Below, piece by piece: positions 34,449 to 42,582 of a stretch of 64,000 nucleotides of DNA. The stretch is from Pedobacter kyungheensis. GTDB taxonomy: Bacteria; Bacteroidota; Bacteroidia; Sphingobacteriales; Sphingobacteriaceae. The DNA is taken from the NCBI RefSeq assembly GCF_000812965.1, contig NZ_JSYN01000016.1, forward strand, positions 81,371 through 145,370. The letters run 5' to 3'. The stretch's first letter is position 1. Every line of letters starts with the position of its first letter. Both the position numbers and the translations under genes were made by a program. The notes under the pieces were generated by a model. It was not told the DNA's origin. It saw only the letters and a list, made by a program, of their open reading frames with translations, and did no database searches.

Positions 34449-35792
34449 ATGAATTATTCTACTTTAAAGAAAAGTGTTGCGCTTTCTTTAGTGGCATTAA
34501 CAGGAGTTGCTTCTCTTGCTGTCGCTCAGGATGCTCCTGCAACCTCTTCTGCTGTCAAGGTATTTGGCGGTAGAGGTCAGTACAGAACTTGGTCTATCGG
34601 TGTACATGGTGGTGTTTTAATGCCAGTTGTAGCTATCGGTGGTTCAAACGACTTCAACAAATGGGATGCTAACTTAGGTTACGGTTTAAACATCCGTAAA
34701 CAATTAGGTCACTCTTTCGGTTTAGAATTAAACGGAACTCGTGGTAAACTTTCTGGTAACAACGATGGTCTTAGCAACCCTGCTATCAAAGAATTCGAAA
34801 CTCAATTACAATATGCTGTAGATTTACGCGGTGTTGTGAACTTGGGTTCTATCGATTTCTTACGTCGTGAAAACTCTGTAGGTTTCTTCTTAACAGCTGG
34901 TGCTGGTATGATGGCTTATGCTCCAAAAGTAACTACTTCTACAGGCGTAATTGACTGGAAAGGTAAAGCTGTTGGTCCTGCTGATGACAGACACGATGCT
35001 AAAGACTATGTAAAAGGTTTCTATATTCCAGTTGGTGCTGGTGTTAAATTCAAAGTTTCTGAGCGTGTTAACTTTAACTTAGGTTACACTATGAACTTTG
35101 TTGATGCTGATAACTTAGACGGAGTTTATGCTAAAGGCCAAACTAAAGATAAATTCTCTTACGGTTATGCTGGTTTAGAATTCTCTTTAGGTTCTTCTGC
35201 TAAACCTACTTTAGAATGGACTAACCCATTAGCTACTATGTACGATGAGTTAAAAGATCCAACTTTACGTCAAGAAGTTGAAGCATTGAAAAACCGTGTT
35301 TCTGCTGTTGAGAAATCTGTTGAAGATTTGAAAAAAGATTCTGATGGTGACGGTGTTGCTGATCAGTTCGATAAATGCCCAGGTACTCCTGCTGGTACTG
35401 CTGTTGATGGTTCAGGTTGTCCGCTTCCAAAACCAGCTCCAGTTGAAACTCCAGTTTCAAATGTAACTGGCTTCGAGAAAATCGGTTTCGATTTCAACTC
35501 TTCAGTTTTAAAAACTGAGTCTTACCCTACTTTAGATAAATTATCTTCAACTTTACGTGAAAACGGTGGTAAAGTAACTGTAAACGGTTACGCTTCTAGC
35601 GAAGGTACTGCTGCATATAACTTGAAGTTATCTAAAGACAGAGCTAACTCTGTTAAAACTTACTTAGTAAACTCTGGCGTTAACGCTAGTCAAGTTGCTA
35701 CTAAAGGTTATGGCGAAGCTAACCCAATTGCTTCTAACGATACTGAAGAAGGTCGTATCCAAAACCGTCGTGTTGAAACTGCTAGAAACTAG
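34449..35792 (+). CDS. OmpA-family outer-membrane protein with thrombospondin-type-3 linker
   Basis: A 447-residue protein with a signal peptide (ends about residue 26, SLAVAQ-D) and an eight-strand-like beta-barrel N-terminal half. A short coiled-coil-like helix follows (VEALKNRVSAVEKSVEDLKK), then an Asp-rich calcium-binding repeat (DSDGDGVADQFDKCPGTPAG) and a C-terminal OmpA peptidoglycan-binding domain (about 335-447; NRR near the C-terminus). It anchors the outer membrane to peptidoglycan and is likely very abundant: codon choice is strikingly narrow (GCT, GGT, TTA, AAC), unlike its neighbours. Its promoter and terminator are strong and it is monocistronic. Confidence 0.93.
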   Translation: MNYSTLKKSVALSLVALTGVASLAVAQDAPATSSAVKVFGGRGQYRTWSIGVHGGVLMPVVAIGGSNDFNKWDANLGYGLNIRKQLGHSFGLELNGTRGKLSGNNDGLSNPAIKEFETQLQYAVDLRGVVNLGSIDFLRRENSVGFFLTAGAGMMAYAPKVTTSTGVIDWKGKAVGPADDRHDAKDYVKGFYIPVGAGVKFKVSERVNFNLGYTMNFVDADNLDGVYAKGQTKDKFSYGYAGLEFSLGSSAKPTLEWTNPLATMYDELKDPTLRQEVEALKNRVSAVEKSVEDLKKDSDGDGVADQFDKCPGTPAGTAVDGSGCPLPKPAPVETPVSNVTGFEKIGFDFNSSVLKTESYPTLDKLSSTLRENGGKVTVNGYASSEGTAAYNLKLSKDRANSVKTYLVNSGVNASQVATKGYGEANPIASNDTEEGRIQNRRVETARN

Positions 35793-35813
35793 TATTTCAA
35801 TATAAAAGATAAG

Positions 35814-35843
35814 AAAGTCCCGATGCAAATCGGGACTTTTTTT
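35814..35843 (+). terminator. Rho-independent terminator of the OmpA-family gene
   Basis: AAAGTCCCGAT (35814-35824), loop GCAA, ATCGGGACTTT (35829-35839) followed by T residues to 35843. Confidence 0.95.
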
Positions 35844-35854
35844 ATGCCTTTTAG

Positions 35855-35885
35855 TTTCGCCTGTTAAGCTTTTTCGCTAAGTTTG
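35855..35885 (+). promoter_or_regulatory. Promoter of the 45-residue protein/ridA operon
   Basis: TTTC (35855-35858), exactly 19 nt, TAAGTTTG (35878-35885). The box ends 4 nt before the ATG at 35890, so the transcript is likely leaderless. Confidence 0.6.
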
Positions 35886-35889
35886 TATT

Positions 35890-36027
35890 ATGTACTTCTT
35901 TCGAAAAAAGGATCCCAACAGGCCAACTAATATCAATATCAGGATTATGCATTTCATCAATGCATTGGCCATATCTATTTTTCTCGCAGGCATCATTTAC
36001 AAGCTGATTCAATGGCTTGCCAGGTAA
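35890..36027 (+). CDS. 45-residue single-pass membrane protein
   Basis: Open frame from ATG 35890 to TAA 36025-36027. The product begins MYFFRKKDPNRPTN, with a basic N-terminal cytosolic part; then one hydrophobic helix (ALAISIFLAGIIYKLI) and a short tail ending WLAR. The frame is supported by a near-consensus promoter just upstream and by ridA beginning 13 nt after the stop. Resembles short Bacteroidota membrane proteins of the DUF6728 kind, but I am not certain. It is too short for usual ORF cut-offs, and the opposite-strand 70-residue frame here is a shadow. Confidence 0.65.
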   Translation: MYFFRKKDPNRPTNINIRIMHFINALAISIFLAGIIYKLIQWLAR

Positions 36028-36040
36028 TCTTAAAATTAAT

Positions 36041-36421
36041 ATGAAACAAATTATTAAAACCACTAATGCTCCAGCTCCAATTGGACCATATAGCCAGGCT
36101 GTACAAGCCGGAAATTTTTTATTCGTGTCTGGTCAGGTAGCAATTAATCCTGAAAACGGAGAGTTAAATATTGGCAATATCGAAGAAGAAACACATCAGG
36201 TAATGCGTAACCTTAAAGCGGTACTGCTTGAGGCCGGACTAACTTTCGATAATGTTGTAAAATCGACTATATTTTTAAGTGACATGGGAACTTTTGCACA
36301 GGTGAACGAAATTTATGGTCAATATTTTAGTGCTAATTTTCCTGCACGCGAAACCGTTCAGGTTTCTGTATTGCCTAAAAACGTAAATGTAGAAATTTCT
36401 GTGATTGCCATTGTAGGATAA
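36041..36421 (+). CDS. ridA: RidA family 2-iminobutanoate/2-iminopropanoate deaminase
   Basis: A 126-residue trimeric enzyme that hydrolyses reactive enamine/imine intermediates released by PLP enzymes such as IlvA. Motifs: APAPIGPYSQAV, FVSGQV, ARETVQV with the substrate-binding Arg near residue 104, and VEISVIA with the catalytic-water Glu. ATG 36041 is chosen because it gives the family N-terminus MKQIIKTTNAP; upstream in-frame codons overlap the 45-residue gene. Probably cotranscribed with that gene. Confidence 0.94.
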   Translation: MKQIIKTTNAPAPIGPYSQAVQAGNFLFVSGQVAINPENGELNIGNIEEETHQVMRNLKAVLLEAGLTFDNVVKSTIFLSDMGTFAQVNEIYGQYFSANFPARETVQVSVLPKNVNVEISVIAIVG

Positions 36422-36451
36422 TTCCGGCCTCTGGAAAATCATTTTTATTGC

Positions 36452-36483
36452 TGACATTGTTCCTTAAATGCGGAACAATGTCA
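36452..36483. repeat. 12-bp inverted repeat after ridA
   Basis: TGACATTGTTCC (36452-36463), 8-nt loop, GGAACAATGTCA (36472-36483). No T-run follows on either strand. It lies 30 nt after the ridA stop and also directly after the stop of a possible 42-codon minus-strand frame (36487-36615), so it could be a 3'-end structure for either. Confidence 0.55.
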
Positions 36484-36486
36484 TGT

Positions 36487-36615
36487 CTATCCAAAGCATG
36501 ATAGAAAAGTAGCGAATCTAATATCATTTTCTATCTCTAATTGTTGCAGATTATAATCCTTAAAACTAGGAAGGTTAATCGCTACCAGTTTTTGTTTATT
36601 TGCTTTTACTGCCAT
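36487..36615 (-). CDS. Possible 42-residue small protein (uncertain)
   Basis: ATG at 36615 and TAG at 36487-36489 on the minus strand. The peptide begins MAVKANKQKLVAINLPSF; no motif or TM segment. A 12-bp hairpin sits just downstream of its stop, which is the main support. No convincing promoter was seen, and the frame may simply be chance. Its partner gene is recG on the opposite strand, 61 nt away. If not real, the 255-nt gap 36422-36676 is otherwise empty. Confidence 0.25.
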   Translation of the reverse strand: MAVKANKQKLVAINLPSFKDYNLQQLEIENDIRFATFLSCFG

Positions 36616-36676
36616 CGATCATTATTTTTAATGCGCAATTGCTAAAAACGTAGTTTATCAGAAACACACATATTCG

Positions 36677-38779
36677 TTGAATTCGATCTTAGATACACCT
36701 GTTGAATTTATAAAGGGCGTAGGGCCTAGTCGTGCCGATGTTTTGAAAAAAGATCTTGGTCTTTTTACTTTTCAGGATATGCTGGCTCATTATCCCTTTC
36801 GTTATATCGATCGTACCCAGTATTTTAAGATCAACCAGATCAATATCGATTCGCAGTATATTCAGATTATAGGGCGCGTTATTGGCAAAAAAGTAATCGG
36901 CGATAAAAGGGCAAAGCGGATTGTTGCTGTTTTTAAAGACGAAACGGGAATTATGGAACTGGTATGGTTTCAAAGTTTAAAATGGGTTGACGATAACATT
37001 AAGGTGGGTACTGCCTATGTGGCTTTTGGTAAGCCAACTTTTTTTAATGGCACTTTTAGCATTTCTCATCCGGAAATGGAATTGTACCAGAATAGACCTG
37101 TTGGAAGGGGAAATTTAACTTTGCAGCCTGTTTACAACTCCACCGAAAAGCTAAAAAAATTCAATCTCGATTCAAAAGGTATTCAGCGCTTAATTGCTGG
37201 CCTGCTCGATCAGGTAATTCAACAGGTGACAGAAAATTTGCCAGCCTATATCATCGATAAATACCAGCTGCCTGATAAAAAAATGGCATTGCTGAATATT
37301 CATTTTCCCAAAAATCAAAAAGATTTAAGTGCTGCCGAAAGGCGGTTGAAATTTGAAGAGTTATTCTTTATTCAGCTTCAGCTTTTGCACAACAAGCAGC
37401 TGCGCCAGTTGAAGTTCAAAGGTGCAACTTTTGATAAGGTTGGCGACAAAGTGAATCGTTTTTACAAGGAGTTTTTGCCTTTCGAGCTTACCAATGCACA
37501 GAAGCGCGTGGTTAAAGAAATCAGGATTGATACCCAGCGCGGTGTGCAGATGAACAGGCTTGTGCAAGGCGATGTAGGTAGTGGTAAAACCGCTGTGGCG
37601 CTCATGAGTATGCTGCTGGCCAATGATAATGGCTACCAGGCTTGTATGATGGCTCCTACAGAGATTTTAGCCCGGCAGCATTATGCATCCATTACAGATT
37701 TAGTTACAGATGAACTGGTGAAGGTTGCTATCTTAACCGGAAATACCAAAAAGAAAGAACGTACCATTTTGCATGAACAATTGGAAAGTGGCGAAATCGA
37801 TATATTAATTGGTACGCATGCCCTGATAGAAGACAAAGTTCAGTTCAAAAACCTGGGCCTAGTGGTTATTGATGAGCAACACCGTTTCGGAGTAGAGCAA
37901 CGTGCTAAACTCTGGCGAAAAAATATTATCCCTCCGCATATTCTGGTGATGACAGCAACGCCAATTCCACGAACCCTGGCCATGACACTCTATGGCGATC
38001 TGGATGTTTCTATCATTGATGAATTACCTGCCGGAAGAAAGCCTATCGAAACCAGGCACCTGTTTGAAGGCCAGCGTTTAAGGATGTTTGGTTTTATGAA
38101 GCAGGAGATTGCCAAAGGCCGGCAGGTTTATATTGTTTATCCGCTGATTAAGGAAAGTGAAAAACTAGATCTTTTGCATCTGGAGGCAGGAATAGAGCAA
38201 TTGAGCTATCATTTTCCAAGGCCAGACTATCAGATCAGTATTGTGCATGGTCAAATGGCCAATGCAGATAAACAGTTTGAGATGGAGCAGTTTATAGCCG
38301 GTAAAAGCCAGATTATGGTCGCCACTACTGTAATTGAGGTTGGGGTAAATGTACCCAACGCTTCGGTAATGGTGATCGAAAATTCAGAGCGGTTTGGCCT
38401 TTCGCAACTCCATCAGCTGCGGGGCAGGGTTGGGCGGGGTGCTGAACAGTCTTTCTGTATTTTAATGAGTGGCAATAAGCTAAGCAAAGAAGGAAAAGTT
38501 CGTTTAGAAACCATGGTGCGCACCAATAACGGCTTCGAAATTTCAGAGATTGATTTGCAGCTTCGTGGCCCAGGCGATATTACCGGCACCCAGCAAAGTG
38601 GGGTTTTAGATCTGAAGCTCGCCGATTTAGCTAAAGATCAGGTTATTTTAGCTGAAGCGAGGAATACCGTGATTGCTTTATTCGAAGATGATCCGCAGCT
38701 GTCCAAACCAGAACACGCTATGCTAAAAGCACATCTACAAAAACTCGAAAGGGGAATTTCTTTCGATAAAATCAGCTGA
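36677..38779 (+). CDS. recG: ATP-dependent DNA helicase RecG
   Basis: Branch-migration helicase acting on stalled forks and Holliday junctions. The 700 residues contain the N-terminal wedge/OB domain (about 1-270), Walker A GDVGSGKT (298-305), the DEQH box (399-402, before RFGVEQRAKLW), MTATPIPRTL, and motif VI-like HQLRGRVGRG. The C-terminal TRG segment includes RGPGDITGTQQSG. The start is TTG at 36677 (MNSILDTPVEFIKGVGP), required because the conserved N-terminus lies immediately after it and no ATG is nearby. Confidence 0.97.
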   Translation: MNSILDTPVEFIKGVGPSRADVLKKDLGLFTFQDMLAHYPFRYIDRTQYFKINQINIDSQYIQIIGRVIGKKVIGDKRAKRIVAVFKDETGIMELVWFQSLKWVDDNIKVGTAYVAFGKPTFFNGTFSISHPEMELYQNRPVGRGNLTLQPVYNSTEKLKKFNLDSKGIQRLIAGLLDQVIQQVTENLPAYIIDKYQLPDKKMALLNIHFPKNQKDLSAAERRLKFEELFFIQLQLLHNKQLRQLKFKGATFDKVGDKVNRFYKEFLPFELTNAQKRVVKEIRIDTQRGVQMNRLVQGDVGSGKTAVALMSMLLANDNGYQACMMAPTEILARQHYASITDLVTDELVKVAILTGNTKKKERTILHEQLESGEIDILIGTHALIEDKVQFKNLGLVVIDEQHRFGVEQRAKLWRKNIIPPHILVMTATPIPRTLAMTLYGDLDVSIIDELPAGRKPIETRHLFEGQRLRMFGFMKQEIAKGRQVYIVYPLIKESEKLDLLHLEAGIEQLSYHFPRPDYQISIVHGQMANADKQFEMEQFIAGKSQIMVATTVIEVGVNVPNASVMVIENSERFGLSQLHQLRGRVGRGAEQSFCILMSGNKLSKEGKVRLETMVRTNNGFEISEIDLQLRGPGDITGTQQSGVLDLKLADLAKDQVILAEARNTVIALFEDDPQLSKPEHAMLKAHLQKLERGISFDKIS

Positions 38780-39281
38780 TTTTTCTGCAAGCTGATTATC
38801 CATGCATTTTTAAAGAAAATACTGCTGCCCGGGCATTCGAAAAAAAAGGACTTAGTGTATATTATACAAGAACTCTTGGCTTTGTATTTTTTAATCTACT
38901 TTGCGTAGTTTTATCCGTTTTTTTTACGAATACACCCCTTATAATTATTAATTTACCCCGGCATTAAAATCATAATAGTTTTTATCTTGCAGTTAACCAA
39001 ATATAAACTGTCATACTGACAAGTCCAGTTCAAGGACTGAAGAGTCGCAGTAGTTTTTAACTTCATAATATGGCTATATTGTTAATTTAAAGCAGTTAAT
39101 AAGGGGGGTAAAAAATATTGATCAATCCGGACAGCTGAGGTGGAATCTCTGAAGGTAATTCTTGTGTAAGCAGTTGTTTCAGTTGAGTATATTTTAATCA
39201 TTCATTTTTAGACGTCTAATCATTACTTCTATGTATTAAATAGTATTACAATCAGTATCTAACCAAAATAAATTGAAAACT
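38780..39281. other. 500-nt intergenic region upstream of the SusC gene
   Basis: AT-rich, with no open frame, tRNA or known motif that I can support, and no terminator after recG that is convincing. It probably carries the SusC/SusD promoter and a long 5' leader. A small hairpin AGTCC/GGACT lies near 39026-39041. Length and lack of coding make it a candidate for regulatory RNA, but that is only inference. Confidence 0.4.
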
Positions 39282-42200
39282 ATGAAAAAAAATCTATTGA
39301 AGACTTTTGCCAGAAGCAGCATGTTTCTTGTGTGCGGTAGTTGTCTTGTTTTTTCTCCACCTGCCAGTGCCTTTGTGCGCAAGAAAGAACCACTCTATCT
39401 TTACAAACTTCCCTTTCAGGATATTGTTGTAAAAGGTGAGGTTACAGACGCCAAAGGTCCAATACCCGGTGTAAGTGTTAAATTAAAGGGAGGAACGGCA
39501 AGTACTGTAACCGATGGTTCGGGTAAATTCAGCATCAAAGTACCTGAAGATGGTACGCTGGTTTTTACTTATGTGGGCTATGTAGATCAGGAAGTTGCAG
39601 TAAAAAACCAAACCAGCATTAAAGTACGTCTGGTAGAAAATAACCAGAACCTTTCAGAAGTGGTTGTTGTAGGATATGGAACACAAAAGAAAGCCGTTGT
39701 GTCGGGTGCAGTAGCTGCTGTTAAAGGTACCGAATTGGCCAAATCTTCTTCTGTAAACTTAACTAACTCTTTGGCTGGTCGTTTGCCAGGGGTAACTGCA
39801 TTACAGAGTAGTGGCGAGCCCGGATATGATGGTTCTACTATTCGAATTCGCGGTATCAATTCATTAGGGAACAATAATGCCCTAATCGTAATCGATGGGA
39901 TTCCAAACCGTGCCGGAGGTATGGAGCGCCTAAACCCGAACGATATTGAAAGTGTGTCGGTTTTAAAAGATGCTTCTGCTGCCATTTACGGTTCGCAGGC
40001 GGCAAATGGGGTTATCCTCATCACCACCAAATTAGGTAAATCGGGTAAACCTCAATTCTCTTACGATTTTAGCTATGGTTTACAGCAGCCAACACGGATA
40101 CCCAAAATGTCGAACTCGACCGAATATGCCGAAATATTAAATGAACTGAATATTTTTGGATCAGACCTGAGCCCTAATGAGTGGTCGGCAGCCTGGAACA
40201 GTTTTAAAACAAATGGAACCTATACTTCAACAACGGGAAAGGTAATTAATGCCGCTTATAAACCTGATGAAATCAGAAAATTAGGCGATGGCTCAGACCC
40301 ATTAAGATATCCGAATACTGATTGGTTTAAGACCGTTTTTCAAACCTGGTCGCCACAACAAAAGCATAACGTTCAGATTAACGGAGGAAGCGAAAATGTA
40401 AAATATCTGGCCTCACTTGGTTACCTTGATCAGGATGGATATTACAAAAACTCAGCTACCGGCTATAAACAGTACGATTTGCGTTTTAATCTCGAAGCTA
40501 AATTAAGTAAATACATCACCACTACATTAGGGGTAAACGCCCGCGAAGAGGATCGTAATTTCCCAACTGTTGGTGCGGGGGATATTTTTAGGTTTTTAAT
40601 GCGCGGCCGACCTACTGAAATAGCCATATGGCCTAATGGTTTACCCGGAAGGGATATTGAGTATGGTTATAATCCGGTTGTTTCTACTACTGATTTAACT
40701 GGCTATAATAAAGATATAAGGGATTATTTTCAAACTACGGGTAAGGTTGAAATTAAAATACCAGGTGTGGATGGATTAAAAGTTACCGGAACAGCAGCCA
40801 TAGATAAATATTCGGGCAGACAAAAAAACTGGCAGCTACCATGGACGCTTTATGACTGGGATAAGAAAACCTTTGAGGCTGATGGAGTAACTCCAGTATT
40901 AACCGGTACAATACGATCGCAATATACCGACCCAAGACTAAGGGAAACAGCTGGCGGACAGTTGGCGGTAAACTTAACCGGAATGATCAACTACGATAAA
41001 AAAATTGGCGATCATAATATTGGTTTAATGGCTGGGGTAACCCGCGAAAAAGTAGCGAACGATGGCTTCACGGCTTTTAGAAGATATTTCCTGTCATCAG
41101 CAATTGAAGAGTTACTGGCAGGGGATGAAAAGGAGCAATCGCTGGGTAACAATCCTGGAGACCCCAATAATTTATATAACAGGGCACGTTTAAGTTATTT
41201 CGGAAGGGCTGGCTATAACTATAAAGAAAAATACCTTGCCGAATTTCTGTGGCGGGTAGATGGCTCCTATATTTTTCCTACGAACAGGCGTTTTGGGTTC
41301 TTTCCAGGTGTATCATTGGGCTGGCGCTTATCAGAAGAAGATTTCTTTAAAAACAATGTCAGCTTTATCAATAACTTGAAAATCAGGGCGTCATACGGTC
41401 AGATGGGAGCTGAAGCCTATTTTGGCGATGCCTTACAAGAATATCAATATCTCAGTTTGATGAATTTCGGAAGCTATATCTTCAATGATCTCGTTACTAA
41501 ATCCATCACAGAAGGTAAGGTGCCTAATTTGGATTTTGGATGGGAAGTAGCCAATAATACTAACGTTGGTTTAGATGCGTCATTCTTGAATAACAGGTTA
41601 TCGTTAGAATTCGATTATTTCTATAATAAACGTACCAATATCCTGATTAGCAGAGGTAGCTCGGTTCCGGAAAGCACTGGTATAACCGACCGTTTGCCGC
41701 CTGTTAACCTGGGCAAAGTAAACAATAAGGGTTTCGAGTTTAAATTAAGTTATAATGACAGGGTTGGCGATTTAAATTTTGGTGTAAGTGTTAATGGTGG
41801 TTATGCCAAGAACAAAATCATATTCTGGGATGAAACTCCTGGAGCACCTGAATGGCAACGTTCTACCGGTAGGGTAACCAATTCTTGGTTGGTATACGAT
41901 TATGATGGTGTTTTTAAAGATCAGGCAGAAATTAACGCAAATACCTTAAATTATAGTGCCTTAACCAATAACCTGCGTCCTGGCGATATGAAATTTAAGG
42001 ATATTAATGGTGATGGTAAAATTAATGCAGATGATAAAATCCGTTTGGATAAAAATGGTACCCCAACTTTTACGGGAGGTGTAAATTTAAACCTTCAATA
42101 TAAAGGATTCGATTTATCAGTGCTTATTCAAGGTGCTACGGGCGGTATGCAGATTGTAGGACTAACAGAATCAGGTGATATTGGTAACTTCCTGGAATGG

Positions 42201-42542
42201 TCGTATTTAAACCGCTGGAGCATTGATAACCCAAGTTCGGTAAATCCGCGCTTATCAAACCGCGGCGCTACCTATTATACCGATAGCAACAATGCATTAA
42301 ATAATACCTATTGGTTACGCAGTAACAACTACATCAGACTTAAAAATGTTGAATTGGGCTATACATTACCAAATACGCTGGTAGAAAAAATCGGTCTAAA
42401 TTCAGTACGGGTATATGCCAATGGCTTAAACCTGTTCACGCTGGATAAAATCAAGGTTTGGGATCCTGAATCGACCAACTCAAGTGGTCAGTACTATCCA
42501 CAGGCCCGTGTAATTAACATGGGTATTAAAGCCGCCTTTTAA
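39282..42542 (+). CDS. SusC/RagA-family TonB-linked outer-membrane receptor
   Basis: A 1086-residue TonB-dependent transporter barrel that imports glycans or peptides with its SusD partner. N-terminal signal peptide (about residues 1-30), then a carboxypeptidase-D-like beta domain (about 45-130; VTDAKGPIPGVSVKLKGG). The TonB-box/plug follows, with the classic SusC motif VVVVGYGTQKK (about 128-138), plug features SIRIRGINSLGNNNALIVID-like and SVLKDASAAIYGSQAANGVI, and then the 22-strand barrel ending in VINMGIKAAF. There is no STN domain, so it should not signal to a FecR-type anti-sigma factor. ATG 39282 is preferred over TTG 39273. SusD follows 40 nt downstream. Confidence 0.94.
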   Translation: MKKNLLKTFARSSMFLVCGSCLVFSPPASAFVRKKEPLYLYKLPFQDIVVKGEVTDAKGPIPGVSVKLKGGTASTVTDGSGKFSIKVPEDGTLVFTYVGYVDQEVAVKNQTSIKVRLVENNQNLSEVVVVGYGTQKKAVVSGAVAAVKGTELAKSSSVNLTNSLAGRLPGVTALQSSGEPGYDGSTIRIRGINSLGNNNALIVIDGIPNRAGGMERLNPNDIESVSVLKDASAAIYGSQAANGVILITTKLGKSGKPQFSYDFSYGLQQPTRIPKMSNSTEYAEILNELNIFGSDLSPNEWSAAWNSFKTNGTYTSTTGKVINAAYKPDEIRKLGDGSDPLRYPNTDWFKTVFQTWSPQQKHNVQINGGSENVKYLASLGYLDQDGYYKNSATGYKQYDLRFNLEAKLSKYITTTLGVNAREEDRNFPTVGAGDIFRFLMRGRPTEIAIWPNGLPGRDIEYGYNPVVSTTDLTGYNKDIRDYFQTTGKVEIKIPGVDGLKVTGTAAIDKYSGRQKNWQLPWTLYDWDKKTFEADGVTPVLTGTIRSQYTDPRLRETAGGQLAVNLTGMINYDKKIGDHNIGLMAGVTREKVANDGFTAFRRYFLSSAIEELLAGDEKEQSLGNNPGDPNNLYNRARLSYFGRAGYNYKEKYLAEFLWRVDGSYIFPTNRRFGFFPGVSLGWRLSEEDFFKNNVSFINNLKIRASYGQMGAEAYFGDALQEYQYLSLMNFGSYIFNDLVTKSITEGKVPNLDFGWEVANNTNVGLDASFLNNRLSLEFDYFYNKRTNILISRGSSVPESTGITDRLPPVNLGKVNNKGFEFKLSYNDRVGDLNFGVSVNGGYAKNKIIFWDETPGAPEWQRSTGRVTNSWLVYDYDGVFKDQAEINANTLNYSALTNNLRPGDMKFKDINGDGKINADDKIRLDKNGTPTFTGGVNLNLQYKGFDLSVLIQGATGGMQIVGLTESGDIGNFLEWSYLNRWSIDNPSSVNPRLSNRGATYYTDSNNALNNTYWLRSNNYIRLKNVELGYTLPNTLVEKIGLNSVRVYANGLNLFTLDKIKVWDPESTNSSGQYYPQARVINMGIKAAF

Positions 42543-42582
42543 ATAAATGTATAGCTGTTTATCAATAACAACGAAAAAAGAG

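Noticed and set aside
35851..36063. 70-residue minus-strand frame
   Set aside because: It overlaps the start of ridA and lies opposite a better-supported 45-codon plus-strand gene with promoter and TM helix; no family resemblance.
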